The translations under genes and the position numbers were made by a program. Below the pieces are notes generated by a model. The model worked only from the letters and a program-made list of their open reading frames with translations, ran no database searches and had not been told where the DNA came from. Source: Cryptomeria japonica (Eukaryota; Streptophyta; Pinopsida; Cupressales; Cupressaceae). Taken from it: 64,000 bases of DNA. Shown here piece by piece: positions 23,915-34,646 of the stretch; within the stretch, counting starts at the first letter, position 1, and every line of letters starts with the position of its first letter. The stretch covers positions 470,880,008 through 470,944,007 of the forward strand of contig NC_081405.1 in the NCBI RefSeq assembly GCF_030272615.1. Reading direction: 5' to 3'.

Positions 23915-25598
23915 TGTTGGCATTGAGTTGTCATTGATGTCAACTGGTATTGCAGGCTACCAGTATGAAGAAGATTGAACTGGCATAAGGAAGATTAACA
24001 TGAAGGCTTGCCAACTGGTATGGTGGAAGACAAGTAGTTATTGAGACTATCAGTGACTTCACCGGTATGAGGTGAGATGCATGTGTGTGTTAGCATGTTG
24101 AGTGATAACCGGCAGAGCATAAACCGGTTTGAAGGTTGGTTTCTTGTTTATGATGAAGAGGCAGAATGTTAAAATGATCACAAACCACTTGAGGTGTAGT
24201 GAGCACTACTGGTTAGCAGAAGGAGAAGGTCTCACTGGTAAGAGCTTGTGCCAATATGAGTTTTTTGAATGTTCAAGTTAAACTGACCTTGTGTCGGTGA
24301 GATGAGTGTATGCTGATGTGATGCCATGTGGAGCTAAGGTGGCAAGCATGTAGAGGTTGGTGAAGTTTCCATCGACATGGTTGTTGGAACAGTTAGTCGA
24401 CATTAATGAAACAACCACAAATCATGGGATGATAATAGATTGATGCAGCTTGAGGAAGAATAAATGACAAAGAAAGATCAGGGAGTTGTTGGCACTTAGA
24501 TTGAAGCAAAGAAATCAGATTGAAAGAGGACCTCAAGAAGGAAATAGCTGGGTCATAAATGAGTCAACAAGTTTCAAGGCCGAAATCATGGTCGGGATTG
24601 CTATCTTTAGCAAATATGCATTGGATAATGGAAAATGCATAGAGATACATTCCTCCAATACAAGTGATCGATCCAAGGTAGATTGGATCGGATCTGATGC
24701 AGATTTGGTCGAGTGAAGGAAACCCTAACCGCCCTTAGTTTGAATTGATTTTTGGCAGGAAATCTCAAGATTAAATATGATGACTTGAGATTGCGATCGG
24801 TGCTGCTGCAGAGTAAAGGCAAGTGTGAAATTGTTGTCTGAGAGTCGAAGAGAAAAACACTTGAAGTGTTTATGAGTGAAGACTATACCGGTAAGAAGAA
24901 TTAGGGTAAACCTATGTAAGGAACAAACCAGTGGAGTGAGCATAGAACACAGAGGTGACAAACCAACAAAAAATGTACCTGATAAAGAGTGATCAAGTGT
25001 GAGTTGAAGAGGAAAGACATTGTGAGAGGGGATTTACTAAAGTTATCAGCAAAGAAAAGTTCCAGAGTGGGTGGAGAGAACACAGATTAGTAAGGTTGAA
25101 ACTGACATAACATAATATTGTAAGGCTGCAAAACTTCTTTTGCAACAAAGATCTCATTTTGTATTTAAATCTTTATATTGTTTTTCACTAAGTTGGAGCT
25201 TAGTGCAGGGGTTGTAGCTCCTTTAGGTTGTAGCCTATAAATTGTGTAGGGATTGGTGCTCCTTTGAGTTGGTGCTCATAAATCAGGGTTGGTGCCCTAA
25301 AATTATAATCAGATCTTTTACATTGTGAGGCTAGATTGGAGTAGAGGATCTCCAACAACTATTCTCACTGAGGTTTTTCCATTATTGGGCTTTCCTTATA
25401 TATCTAGTGTTGTGTGATGCATTCTTGTGTATGAATTATGTTGATATTATAGAAAATCATTTCACACACTTAGTTTTCACTATTTGAGCTACCGGTTAGC
25501 ACTCAGTTTGTTTTATATATTGTCGGTATATCCCTATTGAAGAAAAAGTGTTTAAATCACTGATTCACCCCTCTCTCAGTGATCCATTATGTCCAACA
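23915..25598 (+). repeat. Element I: solo LTR
   Basis: 1684 bases, TGTTGGCATTGAG to ATGTCCAACA, flanked by ATTGT at 23910-23914 and 25599-25603. Carries TTGTCATTGATGTCAA at 23928-23943 and gattcacccctctctcagtg 37 bases before its end, the same modules as the copia and C/D LTRs. No internal coding sequence or second LTR, so it is a recombination remnant. Confidence 0.85.
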
Positions 25599-25716
25599 AT
25601 TGTGCCCCTAAATAAATGAAAAAAATATCAATCTTTAGAAGATTCCATGGAATGAGATAGTAGATGGGATACATTTTGGATCATTATTATGAAAGAAGAA
25701 GCCCTCTATATAACAA

Positions 25717-26074
25717 TGTTGAATTTTGCAACACAAGCTTGCAAAATCAAACAACAAACTAGAACATGTTCCACAAACGAGACTAGCAAGAAAAATATGT
25801 CATATTCCTCAAAAGAAAAGATTACAAGATGAAATTTCAATGCATAATGATGTGCTTATATAGAGATCACAAGGATTCCCTAAACTAAATTTAGGAGAAC
25901 TAAAGAAAGAGCATGACGAGCTAAATAAAGATCAACTACAACTAAACTAAAGTGAAGCTAATTTTAGCCTAATTAAATAAAATCTAAACAACACCTAAGT
26001 TAAGTTCAAGTGAATAAAGTAATTAAAGGACCTAATTCATTAATAATTAGATAATTATCCTAATTACTCTAACA
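25717..26074 (-). repeat. Element J 3' LTR
   Basis: Plus strand tgttgaattttgcaacac ... taattactctaaca. Contains a minus-strand TATA box (CTATATAAG, plus strand about 25856-25864). Confidence 0.85.
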
Positions 26075-26095
26075 CACCCCCACCCCCCCCTTAAG
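26075..26095 (-). other. Element J polypurine tract
   Basis: Minus strand is a G-rich purine run (complement of cacccccacccccccccttaag-type sequence) abutting the 3' LTR. Confidence 0.75.
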
Positions 26096-26525
26096 ATTAA
26101 CTTAGGCAGTAGCTAAAAAGACAATGATGAATGAGTCTCAATAATTAGGCCCAATCAAGCACTCATGTACAAACCAATGCAAATAAATGCAACTCAAACC
26201 AATGAAACTCTCACAAATTGAGAAAAGGATAAAAATCCAACGGGGGAAAAATCCTCTCCAAAATAGAGAAAGTACAATAAATCCACTAGTGAAAGAAAGA
26301 AAGGAGGAAGACTCAATGTGACCCCCTAAGGATTGCTTTTGTCACAATAGTACAATGAATGTCCCCCCATAGAAGAGAGAAAATGAGGATAAGAATATCC
26401 CCAATGAAAGAGTAGCTCCTATGCCAATGATGAATTCCTAAAGATAGAAGTCAAACTTGGAGACCCTGGAATGCTTCTGATAAAAGAAACCCTCAAATCT
26501 TGAGTAGGGGTTTGTTGAATCCATA

Positions 26526-26536
26526 CTTTTGTACCA
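26526..26536 (-). other. Element J primer-binding site
   Basis: Minus strand TGGTACAAAAG next to the 5' LTR; the B-family version is TGGTATCAAAG. Confidence 0.65.
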
Positions 26537-26894
26537 TGTTAAATTTTGCAACAAAAGTCTACAAGATCAAACAATGAACTAGAACACCTTCCACAAATGA
26601 TAGTAGCAAGAATAATATGTCATAGTCATCACAAGAAAAGATTATAGGATGAAATTACAATGCTTAATGATGTGCTTATATAGAGAGCAAAAGGATACCC
26701 TAAACTTAATTTAGGAGAACTAAAGAAAATGAATGAAAAGATAAATAAAGCTCAACTATAGCTAAACTAAAGTGAGGCTAATATTAGCCTAATTAAATAA
26801 AATCTAAAAAGAACCTAAGTTTAGATAAAGTGAATAAAGTAATGAAAGGACCTAATTAATTGATGATTAGATAATTATCTTAATTACTCCAAAA
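26537..26894 (-). repeat. Element J 5' LTR
   Basis: 358 bases, same length as the partner LTR. The terminal taaca has decayed to aaaa, but the abutting AACAA duplication fixes the end. Confidence 0.82.
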
Positions 26895-26899
26895 AACAA

Positions 26900-27677
26900 A
26901 CCATATATTCTAACAATAAACAACATATTATACATGTCTAAAATATGCCCAAACCCATCACCTTTATAAGTATTTTGATAATATAGAGGTTTGTATACAT
27001 GTATGAATTGTGGACACTCAAGTGAACAATGTAATCAACCAAGAGTAGTCATATGAAACCACTTCCTAGGAAGAATTTGACATGTAATTATACATCAACC
27101 AAACAATTAATTTTAAATATTTTTAAAAAGTCCAATTATACCAATTGTTAGAAAGAAAAGGTGGAACATAAACCAAAGTTCTAAGCCCCAATTATTTTAT
27201 TTATGTGGTATTTATATGAGCCAGAGTCAGTTATACAAAGGAAGCAAGTGGTTAATATGAATTGCACCTTAATTGGTTAACAAAATATTGAAAATGGAAA
27301 TGCTCATGTCATGACACATTAATATTGAATTCTAATACATTTATATTATCATTGATCATTCATGTACATGTATGCAAGTCTTTCACCTTTACTATATCCT
27401 TGTATCTCCATGTACATTATACTTTGCCTTTATCTACCTATATATTCTTCTCCCAATCATATCATACTACATACATATCCTCTACTACTCTGTTACATTA
27501 CATCTCTACTCATACAAAACATTTCTCGCATTTTGTTATCACAAATTCCTACACCCTTCATTGAGATATAAACTCAACAACCTTGTGATACATGAAAAAT
27601 ATATTGGGCTTGTGGGTTGGCCATAGGTTGGAGTGAATCTCTAGAGTGGTTTGGTTCCTCTTTTAGTACCTCACTTA
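26900..27677. other. No gene recognised
   Basis: Pyrimidine-rich plus strand from 27360 to 27560 gives overlapping long frames in all three phases, which marks composition rather than coding. Nothing further to support. Confidence 0.5.
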
Positions 27678-28616
27678 CATTGGCAATTGACACTCATTCG
27701 GTGGATACCAATGCATGGATAATGGATTAGGGTTGTAATTGATGGAAACTCTCCATGGAAATCCTATCCGGTAGTTATGGATTTTGGTAACCGATAGAGT
27801 GAGTGGTCCAGTAATCTGTCACCGATATTTCAAGTTAGTAGAGCACTTTTGGTCTAAAATCTTCATAGTGATTTCAATGGATAGATTCGTGCATGGGATG
27901 ATAGGGCCGACATGTAGAAATAATTTGACATCATTTGGTTGATCCTCATATGTTTTAGAGATCTGGTCTAAGTTGACACTTGGTCATACGTTTCATTGCA
28001 TAATATAGATGGTCAACTTGATGAATGCTTCATTTTTTGATTGCGGATATATAAGACCAATTTGGATGATGCATTTGGTGTGATGTGTGATGTGGTAGAC
28101 CATTTTAGAGAAATTGAGCACATTTTAAGATGCGCATTTTGATCTTGGTTGATCCGGTAAGCAGTTGTAGAATAGAACAAAGAAGATAAGCAGATTAGTT
28201 GCAATGGATCATTTTGCACTTAACTAGAACTAATTTTTGGCATAGTCAGATGCTATTTTCTAGTTCAGTACTTGTTGTAATCAGTTTGTAATCAATTGCA
28301 AGGTAGAGAGCCTTCCTTCAGGTTGTAGCCCTTTTACTTGAGCAGTGAGCCTGAATGCAAGTGCATTCCCCTTATGTAATATTGTTTTGCTACTAGCCAT
28401 AGTGGAATAATATTGTGGACTCAAATTCCACTATGTTTTTTCCCATTTGGTTTTCCACATAAAAAAATTGGTGTTATGGTTGCATGGTTGTTTGTTTTGT
28501 GTTGTTGCACTTTACTTTCTTTCTTATTCATCTAGTCGTTAAAGAATCAGAATAACAAGTTTAAAATTTGTAGAACACTAATTCACCCCCCCTCTCAGTG
28601 TTCCCTAATTCCAACA
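27678..28616 (+). repeat. Element D 5' LTR
   Basis: 939 bases ending TAATTCCAACA, co-linear with 42264-43199. The terminal TG has decayed (CATTGG; TATTGG in the partner), so the start is set by alignment. TATA box at 28047-28055. Ends with attcaccccccctctcagtg and then the primer site. Confidence 0.85.
28047..28055 (+). promoter_or_regulatory. TATA box in element D 5' LTR
   Basis: ATATATAAG, conserved at about 42634-42642 in the 3' LTR. Confidence 0.55.
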
Positions 28617-28632
28617 ATTGGTATCAGAGCCT
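28617..28632 (+). other. Element D primer-binding site
   Basis: ATTGGTATCAGAGCCT, immediately after the 5' LTR. Confidence 0.9.
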
Positions 28633-28684
28633 AGTTCCTTTGAGGAAGCCTAACCGCTTGAGGAAGGTCCAGGAGATTGAATCA

Positions 28685-29787
28685 ATGGATTCTGGTTTGC
28701 AAAGATAACTTTGTGTGGCACTTGAGGATCTTGATGCAACAAGAAATGAAATAAGTTCCTTAAAGAGAAACCTAAATGTAGATAAAGACTTCATTAAGGA
28801 TCTGAAAGAACAAGTCAACACTTCAAGAGACAAGAGGAAAGAGTTGATGGACAAGATGAAGGAGAATCAAGAGCAAAGCTTTGAAGACCAAAGAAAAACT
28901 AAAGAATGTGAAAAGCTTGCTAGAGAGAATGTTATATTAAAGAATGAGATGCAATCCATTGTGATGAAGCTGAATAAGGAGATTGAAGACCGAAAGAACA
29001 ATGATGAAAGTTTGACTCAATCATTGAAAGACAGATAAGATGAATGTTCAGGCTTACCTATGAGAATGATCAGTTGAAGCTTGAGTTAACATACTCAAGG
29101 AATGATGGTCAAGAACTTGAAAGACATATTGTTGCCCTAAGAGATGAACTTGCTACTTCAAATGAATACAAAGACAAATTTAATGCTAGCTCAGTAAGGC
29201 TGGATGAGATGTTGGATAGTAAGAGACACAGAGAAGACATGAGAGGACTTGGATATGAGAAAGGAGAATCCTCTAGTTCTGGACAAAGAAATACAAATCC
29301 TAATCATCAGAATAGAAAGAATACTTTAGTAAGATAGCCTAATGCCTATAAATTCAATGGTAGATGCTTTACTTTCAATAAATTTGGTCATATGGCAAAT
29401 CAATGTAGAAGTAGGATGAATAATAGAATGAGTAATATGAACAATGGTCCTACCTTTACCAGTCACTGTTTCATATGCAATAATTTTGGTCACAAGTCAA
29501 ACATGTACAAAGCAATAATGAACAATTTTCAGAACAAGAGATGTTATGCTTGTGGGATGTTTGGATATATATCTAACCAATGCAAGATGAGACCAAATCA
29601 GATGAATTTCAGACCTATGAAGAACAATGTTGTTTTCCATGCATGCAACAAAACCGATGACATTGAAAAGGATTGCAAAAGAAAGAATATGAACAAGAAT
29701 GCTCCCGTAGACAAGAACAAAGCTGATGAAAAAGGCAAGGTAAAGGTAGAAGAGATCAGGAGTAAGAATGGGAAGATGTGGGTCTAG
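28685..29787 (+). pseudogene. Element D ORF1: coiled-coil zinc-knuckle Gag-like protein
   Basis: Starts at the Met at 28685, with a TAA eight codons in, a TAA plus frameshift near 29037-29050 and a TAG near 29336. Residues 10-210 are charged coiled coil (SLKRNLNVDKDFIKDLKEQV; YSRNDGQELERHIVALRDEL). Then come four knuckle-like units: CFTFNKFGHMANQC (second Cys lost), CFICNNFGHKSNMY (last Cys lost), CYACGMFGYISNQC (His to Tyr) and ACNKTDDIEKDC (first Cys and His lost). The same His-to-Tyr change with GYIS follows in C, which supports common descent of the two ORF1s. Role inferred: RNA binding and particle assembly. Confidence 0.78.
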
Positions 29788-30263
29788 ATAGATGAATCCA
29801 AGGCTGCCAATGGATCTGCACTTGAATCCGATGCAGGATCTTCATCCGGTAACTAAGGCATTTGGCCTTAGGGGATGGAATCTTCATGCAAAATCTTGCA
29901 AAACCCACTAAAGAGATATGTGATTGATCAAGGTTGATTGCAAATGCTTGGAGATGATTATGTGGAATTCATCATACTAATCTTGGAATCTGATAGATTG
30001 GATTATGCTGAATAGGACATCCAGTTGAACTTTACAATTGTATTTATTTCAACTTAAAGTTAGGGTTTACAAAGTTAAAAAAGGCAAAGTGTGAATCATT
30101 TCTCACATTGCAAGCGAAGAGTTGAAGCTACAGAGTGAGGTGAACCAAATTTCAAGGTGATCAAAAGGTTTGAGGTGATCCAACAAGAAGTTCTTGTGCA
30201 TCCGACATAAGAAAAAGGTATTTACCGAAGTGTGTTCATCCTTTGAATCCTAAATTTCTTGAA
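29788..30263 (+). other. Element D inter-ORF region
   Basis: Non-coding. Contains ttcaaggtgatcaaa (30151-30165) and AAGGTATTTAC (30215-30225), both shared with the inter-ORF region of C. Confidence 0.5.
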
Positions 30264-31930
30264 ATGGCATCTTCTTCTATTGATAAACCTTTGGTAGTAG
30301 AAATTTCTGAATGAGAAAGGCCACAATTCAAAAGACATCCATTTAAATCTATTGAGGAGGATCCCAATGGTGCTTTTTTGTCCATGCCATACGGAGGCAA
30401 TAGAGCCAAGGATAGTATGGATAATGCCAATGGGATATGAGGTTGATGTTCAAACTCTTCAAGGATATGCTCAGCATCTTTTGAACAAATGATTGACCCT
30501 CAAGAAGCAACATTTGGAACAATCAAAGAAAAAGATATGGAATTGCATAAGAAGTTCACTTAGCCCAAAAGGAAAAGAAAGGTAATAAGAATGGTCAAGG
30601 CAGTGGCTCAACAGATGGGCTCTACTAGAGATGCTATCAAGAAAGCCAAGGAGAAGAAGGCTCAGATGGAAGCAGAGGAGAAATCAAAGAAGCCTAAGAC
30701 TGAATCAGTTCCCTCCAAGACAAAGCCTAAGGAGACTAAGTCCTCTCCTACTCTGGTGAAGCCATCTCCTCAATCAACAACTCAAAGCTCATCCGACAAA
30801 GGAGCATTGAAACAAAAGAAGAAACTAAAAATAACTTATGTCGTTGTATCTCCTATTAGATTTGAGACAAAGTCGGATGAGGAAGATGAAAAAGAAAAGA
30901 AGAAAGGAGAATTTGTTAGAGTGGTTAGGAAACCATAGTCTAGTGGTGCTCAATAAAGAAAAAAGACAAAATCAAAACCTACTCTAACTGGTAGGCCAAA
31001 AAGAGGAAGAAAGCTAAGGAAAGAGCTTGATGAAGGTCTTGAATCCAACAAGGTGGAAGGTAAATATAACATCATTCCCCCTTTGACTACAAAAGAATTG
31101 ATTGATGAAATAGTTAATAATGGTAATCTAAAGAATATTAGTGGATACTATTAAAATTTTGATGAGAATGATTAGAGGGAAATTGAGGAAGTTGTTCTGT
31201 TGTATTTGCATAACTTCATCAAATCATTAATTGAGTTAGAAGGTAGCATTCCAAAAGATCTATATAACATTATTGATTCTAGAAGGTTAACTGTAAGCCA
31301 AAAAGATAAGGAAATCAAAGAACATGAATTGATCAATATCAGTGCTTGTATCTCACAAGAAGAAGTTGATAGATTCATGGAAAAAGCCAACAAGAAGGAA
31401 TTACGAAGAAAAAACAGAGTAAAGAACAATCGGTTCCCAATCAATCCAAGTATGATGATGGCTCATAGAAGGAAAATACTTCCCCTCTGGAAATACAAGA
31501 AGGTGCTTGAGGTAATCAGAAGGATGAAATTCAGACAGAGGCCAATCTAGAAGATCAGACCAATATAACCCTTGATGTAGAGGACAGTCAAAATCCTCTA
31601 GTTGACAAGGACAACCTAGAGATGGTGGAAGGGAAAGTTGAAGAGGCCAAAGAGAAACCAAAAGATGATACTGCACCAAATGGTGACACCAGTGCAAAGG
31701 TTGAAGAAGAAGATAAAGTAAAAGGAGATGCGAAAGAAAAAGAAAAGGATAAAGAAGAAGCAAATACTAAGTAGGAACTGGATCAAGAAAAAGATGCAGG
31801 AAAAGAGGAATCAGAAAAGGACAAGGTATAAGATAAGGTCAAAGAGGTGAATAAGAAAAAGAAGAAAATTGATGATGTCCTAGTGATCATGTCAATTGAC
31901 ACATTGAAGGAAAAAGGAAAAGGCTTTTCC
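30264..31930 (+). pseudogene. Element D ORF2, first part (unknown protein)
   Basis: Homologous to ORF2 of C. The N-terminus (DKPLVVE ... NGAFLSMP) aligns with C (QKPIVVE ... KTAFSLIL). The block MGYEVDVQTL aligns with C MGYEIDFDIT, but the roughly 300-codon globular domain that lies between these blocks in C is missing here. A basic Lys/Ser-rich middle follows. Then comes a second shared block: REIEEVVLLYLHNFIKSLIE and IPKDLYNIIDSR against RQIEEAVICTLLKF and LPNELYLHIDNR in C. TGA, TAG and TAA codons and frame changes are frequent. The frame is cut at 31930 by element E and resumes at 39608. Confidence 0.7.
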
Positions 31931-33684
31931 TGTTGGCATATGTGCAAAGTTTGATGACATGATGATATTGTATGTTGTCATTGATGTCAATATGCTGAAG
32001 AGTGAACTAGTATATTGAAGTAAGCAACTTGCAAGAGAACTGATATGATGTTGTGAACCAATATATGTGATGCAAGAGAACTGATATGATGTTGTGAACC
32101 GGTATATGTGAAAAAGTAAAGCAGTATATGTGAAAAAGTGAACCAGTATGTTGGAATGTGAACCGGTATATGGAATGTTTTGTATCAAGGTTTCATATGG
32201 TATGACTACCGGTTGGTAGTCTTAGCTTCAGCAACTTGCAAGAGAACTGATATGATGTTGTGAACCAATATATGTGATGCAAGAGAACTGATATGATGTT
32301 GTGAACCGGTATATGTGAAAAAGTAAAGCAGTATATGTGAAAAAGTGAACCAGTATGTTGGAATGTGAACCGGTATATGGAATGTTTTGTATCAAGGTTT
32401 CATATGGTATGACTATCGGTTGGTAGTCTTAGCTTCAGGGTTTTTGGTTGAAGTGTTCTATGCCTGTGTGATTCAACCGATGACATCGTGTGATGAGTTA
32501 GCATTGTAATGAAGAACAGATTGTGTTGCCACGCCAACCTTGTGCGCGTGAAGGATCTTGCATGAAGGAGATTGATCCTATCTACCTCAGAAATGTACAA
32601 AGTCTCTGTAAATGGTGAAGAACGTGTGATGGGTTATCAGTCTCCAAGAAGTGGTGAAGAGTGAATGTTGGAGAACGTCTTGAGATCTATTCAAGACTAA
32701 TGTAATCAATGCAATATGTTCAATGGTTAGGATTGAACTAACTGAATTACTTAACCTAAATGTTTAGGGTTTAGGGTTTATGCTATCGACCTATCTGTTT
32801 CCTATAAGGTCGATGTTTTTTTTCATGTTGAGGTTGTTGGAAAATTTTGTGTGTGTATCTAAGTACAGAGATACATGATTCTTGCTAGACCAGATAAGAG
32901 AATAGATACCTACAGAGTGTGATTGTAGAAGGAAGGAATTAAAGTGGATCTGCATTGGCATTGAAGTGCTATTACCAGATCATTGTAATACCTGTTGACC
33001 TCTAACCACTTCAACAGTTGGAAAATCCCTTAACAGGGTAGCTTTAACTAACTTGTTGTAAATCCTTTAACAGGGTAACTCAAAATCATTGAGTTCTTAA
33101 AATCCTCTAACAAGGTAACCTTTAACAGGGTTTAACCCTTAACTGGGTATTTTAGCCATCCCTTAACTGGGTGATCCCTAGTAGGATCGGTCCCTAACAG
33201 AACCTATTGTAAAGTCTTTAACCAGACTAGGCTTCTAACAGAGCAGACTTCAAAAGGGTTCAAAGAACATCTTGTGGGTATTCATCCCCACTGTGGTTTT
33301 TCCCAGTTGGGTTTCCACGTGAAAAATATGTTTGTTATGTGTGATGCTTTTCATGTGATGCTTTGTTATTCTCTATCAAGCGATAAAGCATGTTGAATCA
33401 GTAAGTCTTTACATTTCTGTTTATGTGTTACTAGTGTATGCATATGGGTGAAGTAGAAATATGATGTTAAATTGTGTGGAAAGCCAAGAGTTACCAATTT
33501 ATGTCTTTCACATTCTTACTGTGTCGAATTGGTAGCAATCTGGTTTAGACCGGTACTAGTGCTTGCCAGTCAAGTGTAGTGTTCTCAGTCAAACCGGTTC
33601 AAGGAAAAGTGTTTTTGTCAATACTGATTCACCCCCCCCCTCTCAGTGCCAGTTTGGTAATAACTATTCATCATTGATTCATCA
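31931..33684 (+). repeat. Element E 5' LTR
   Basis: 1754 bases, TGTTGGCATATGTG to TGATTCATCA. It is 241 bases longer than the 3' LTR, mainly because of a 207-base tandem duplication (32024-32437). Carries TTGTCATTGATGTCAA at 31975-31990, repeated AACCGGTATAT strings, an array of cctttaacagggtaac-type units (33015-33255), catccccactgtggttttt near 33283 and gattcacccc...ctctcagt before the end. Confidence 0.9.
32024..32437 (+). repeat. 207-base tandem duplication inside element E 5' LTR
   Basis: Units 32024-32230 and 32231-32437 begin gcaacttgcaagagaactga and end gtcttagcttca. They are nearly identical (one difference noticed, gactaccggt versus gactatcggt). The 3' LTR and the solo LTR have one unit only. 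Confidence 0.9.
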
Positions 33685-33701
33685 ATTGGTGTCAGAGCAT
33701 C
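33685..33701 (+). other. Element E primer-binding site
   Basis: ATTGGTGTCAGAGCATC, the tRNA-Met complement with A-to-G at one position. Confidence 0.85.
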
Positions 33702-33755
33702 TTCCAGGTCCTCTGTGTTGTAAGCTTAACCACTTGAGGTAAAGATCCTACTTTA

Positions 33756-34646
33756 ATGATGAAGAGGGAAGGTCCAAAGTTCAACATAGACAACTTTAAA
33801 ATATGGAAGGACAGAATGAAGATATACATTAGAAGCATGGGTGCTCAACACTAGAGCTATGTTGAGAATGCTTATGTTATCCCTACCAGTACTCTCACCG
33901 ATGATCAAAAGAGAGAGATTAAAGAGAATGGGCAAGTCATGGAAGCCCTAATCAGTAGTTTATCTAACATTGACTTTATTGATGTTTAGGATAAAGAGAA
34001 CCCCAAAGAAGTATGGGATGCCCTTGAGAATATTTATGGCGGTGATGAGCATGTGAAACAAGGTAAGGAAGAAAGCCTTAGGGGAAAGTTTGAAGACATG
34101 CAAATGGTTGAAGGAGAGACCATTCAACAATATGGAATAAGAATCAAAACTATTGTTGAAGATATCAAGAGTGCAGGTGGCAAAATAGAAGATTCCATTA
34201 TTGTTAGCAAAGTTTTGAGATCCTTATTACCGGTCTATGCAATAAGGGTTGCTGATATTCAGGAGTTGAGGTCTATAGACAAGACAAAGGTATCCCTAGA
34301 CTTCATCATTGCAAAGTTAACAACTTATTAGCTAAATAATTATGATGGCAGTATTCAGAAGACTGAATCAACCTTCAGAGCATCTGCTGCACCATCTAGA
34401 AAAGGCAAAGAAGCTAGTACCAGTGGTGAACCAAGACAAAGTAGAGAAGTGGATGATGAGGAGATCCTGATGGAATTTGAAGCTCTTCTTTCCAAGAGAC
34501 TTCCCAAGGGAATCGATAAATACAGAGGTAAGCTTCCTTTGAAATGCTTTTCTTGTAACCGGATAGGACACATTGCTATAAACTACCCTAATGGTAACAA
34601 CAAGAACAAACCAGAGAGGTTCAAGAAGTTCAAAGGAGGAAACTAG
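33756..34646 (+). pseudogene. Element E gag
   Basis: Start MMKREGPKFNIDNFKIWKDR, closely matching the gag start of G. The UBN2-type core reads LRGKFEDMQMVEGETIQQYG and VLRSLLPVYAIRV. The zinc knuckle is CFSCNRIGHIAINYPN, in which the last Cys has become Tyr. In-frame TAG codons follow GAQH, DFIDV and LTTY, and another follows KGGN just after the knuckle. Gag would form the particle and bind element RNA. Confidence 0.88.

Larger units (their letters stand above)
25717..26894 (-). mobile_element. Element J: complete miniature LTR retrotransposon (TRIM-like)
   Basis: 1178 bases flanked by AACAA at 25712-25716 and 26895-26899. Two LTRs of exactly 358 bases enclose 462 bases that hold no ORF. Primer site and polypurine tract are in the right places. 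It belongs to the family of element B: the LTRs match, and the 75 bases next to the primer site (26461-26536) match 14164-14239 (shared aatgcttctga, aaaccctcaaa, ggggttt-ttgaatcca). The LTRs are longer than in classical TRIMs, so TRIM-like is the safest label. Confidence 0.85.

Noticed and set aside
24486-25083. Several short frames within solo LTR I
   Set aside because: They overlap on both strands within a bounded LTR; no domain.
27000-27032. Zinc-knuckle-like string CMNCGHSSEQC
   Set aside because: The spacing lacks three residues and no frame surrounds it; probably chance or a tiny relic.
27325-27626. Three overlapping plus-strand frames of 70-85 codons
   Set aside because: Pyrimidine-rich composition opens all three phases; no coding signature.
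32763-32780. TTTAGGG-like run resembling plant telomere repeat
   Set aside because: Only two to three units, present in every copy of the E-family LTR (also about 38693 and 41383), so it is LTR sequence and not an interstitial telomere.
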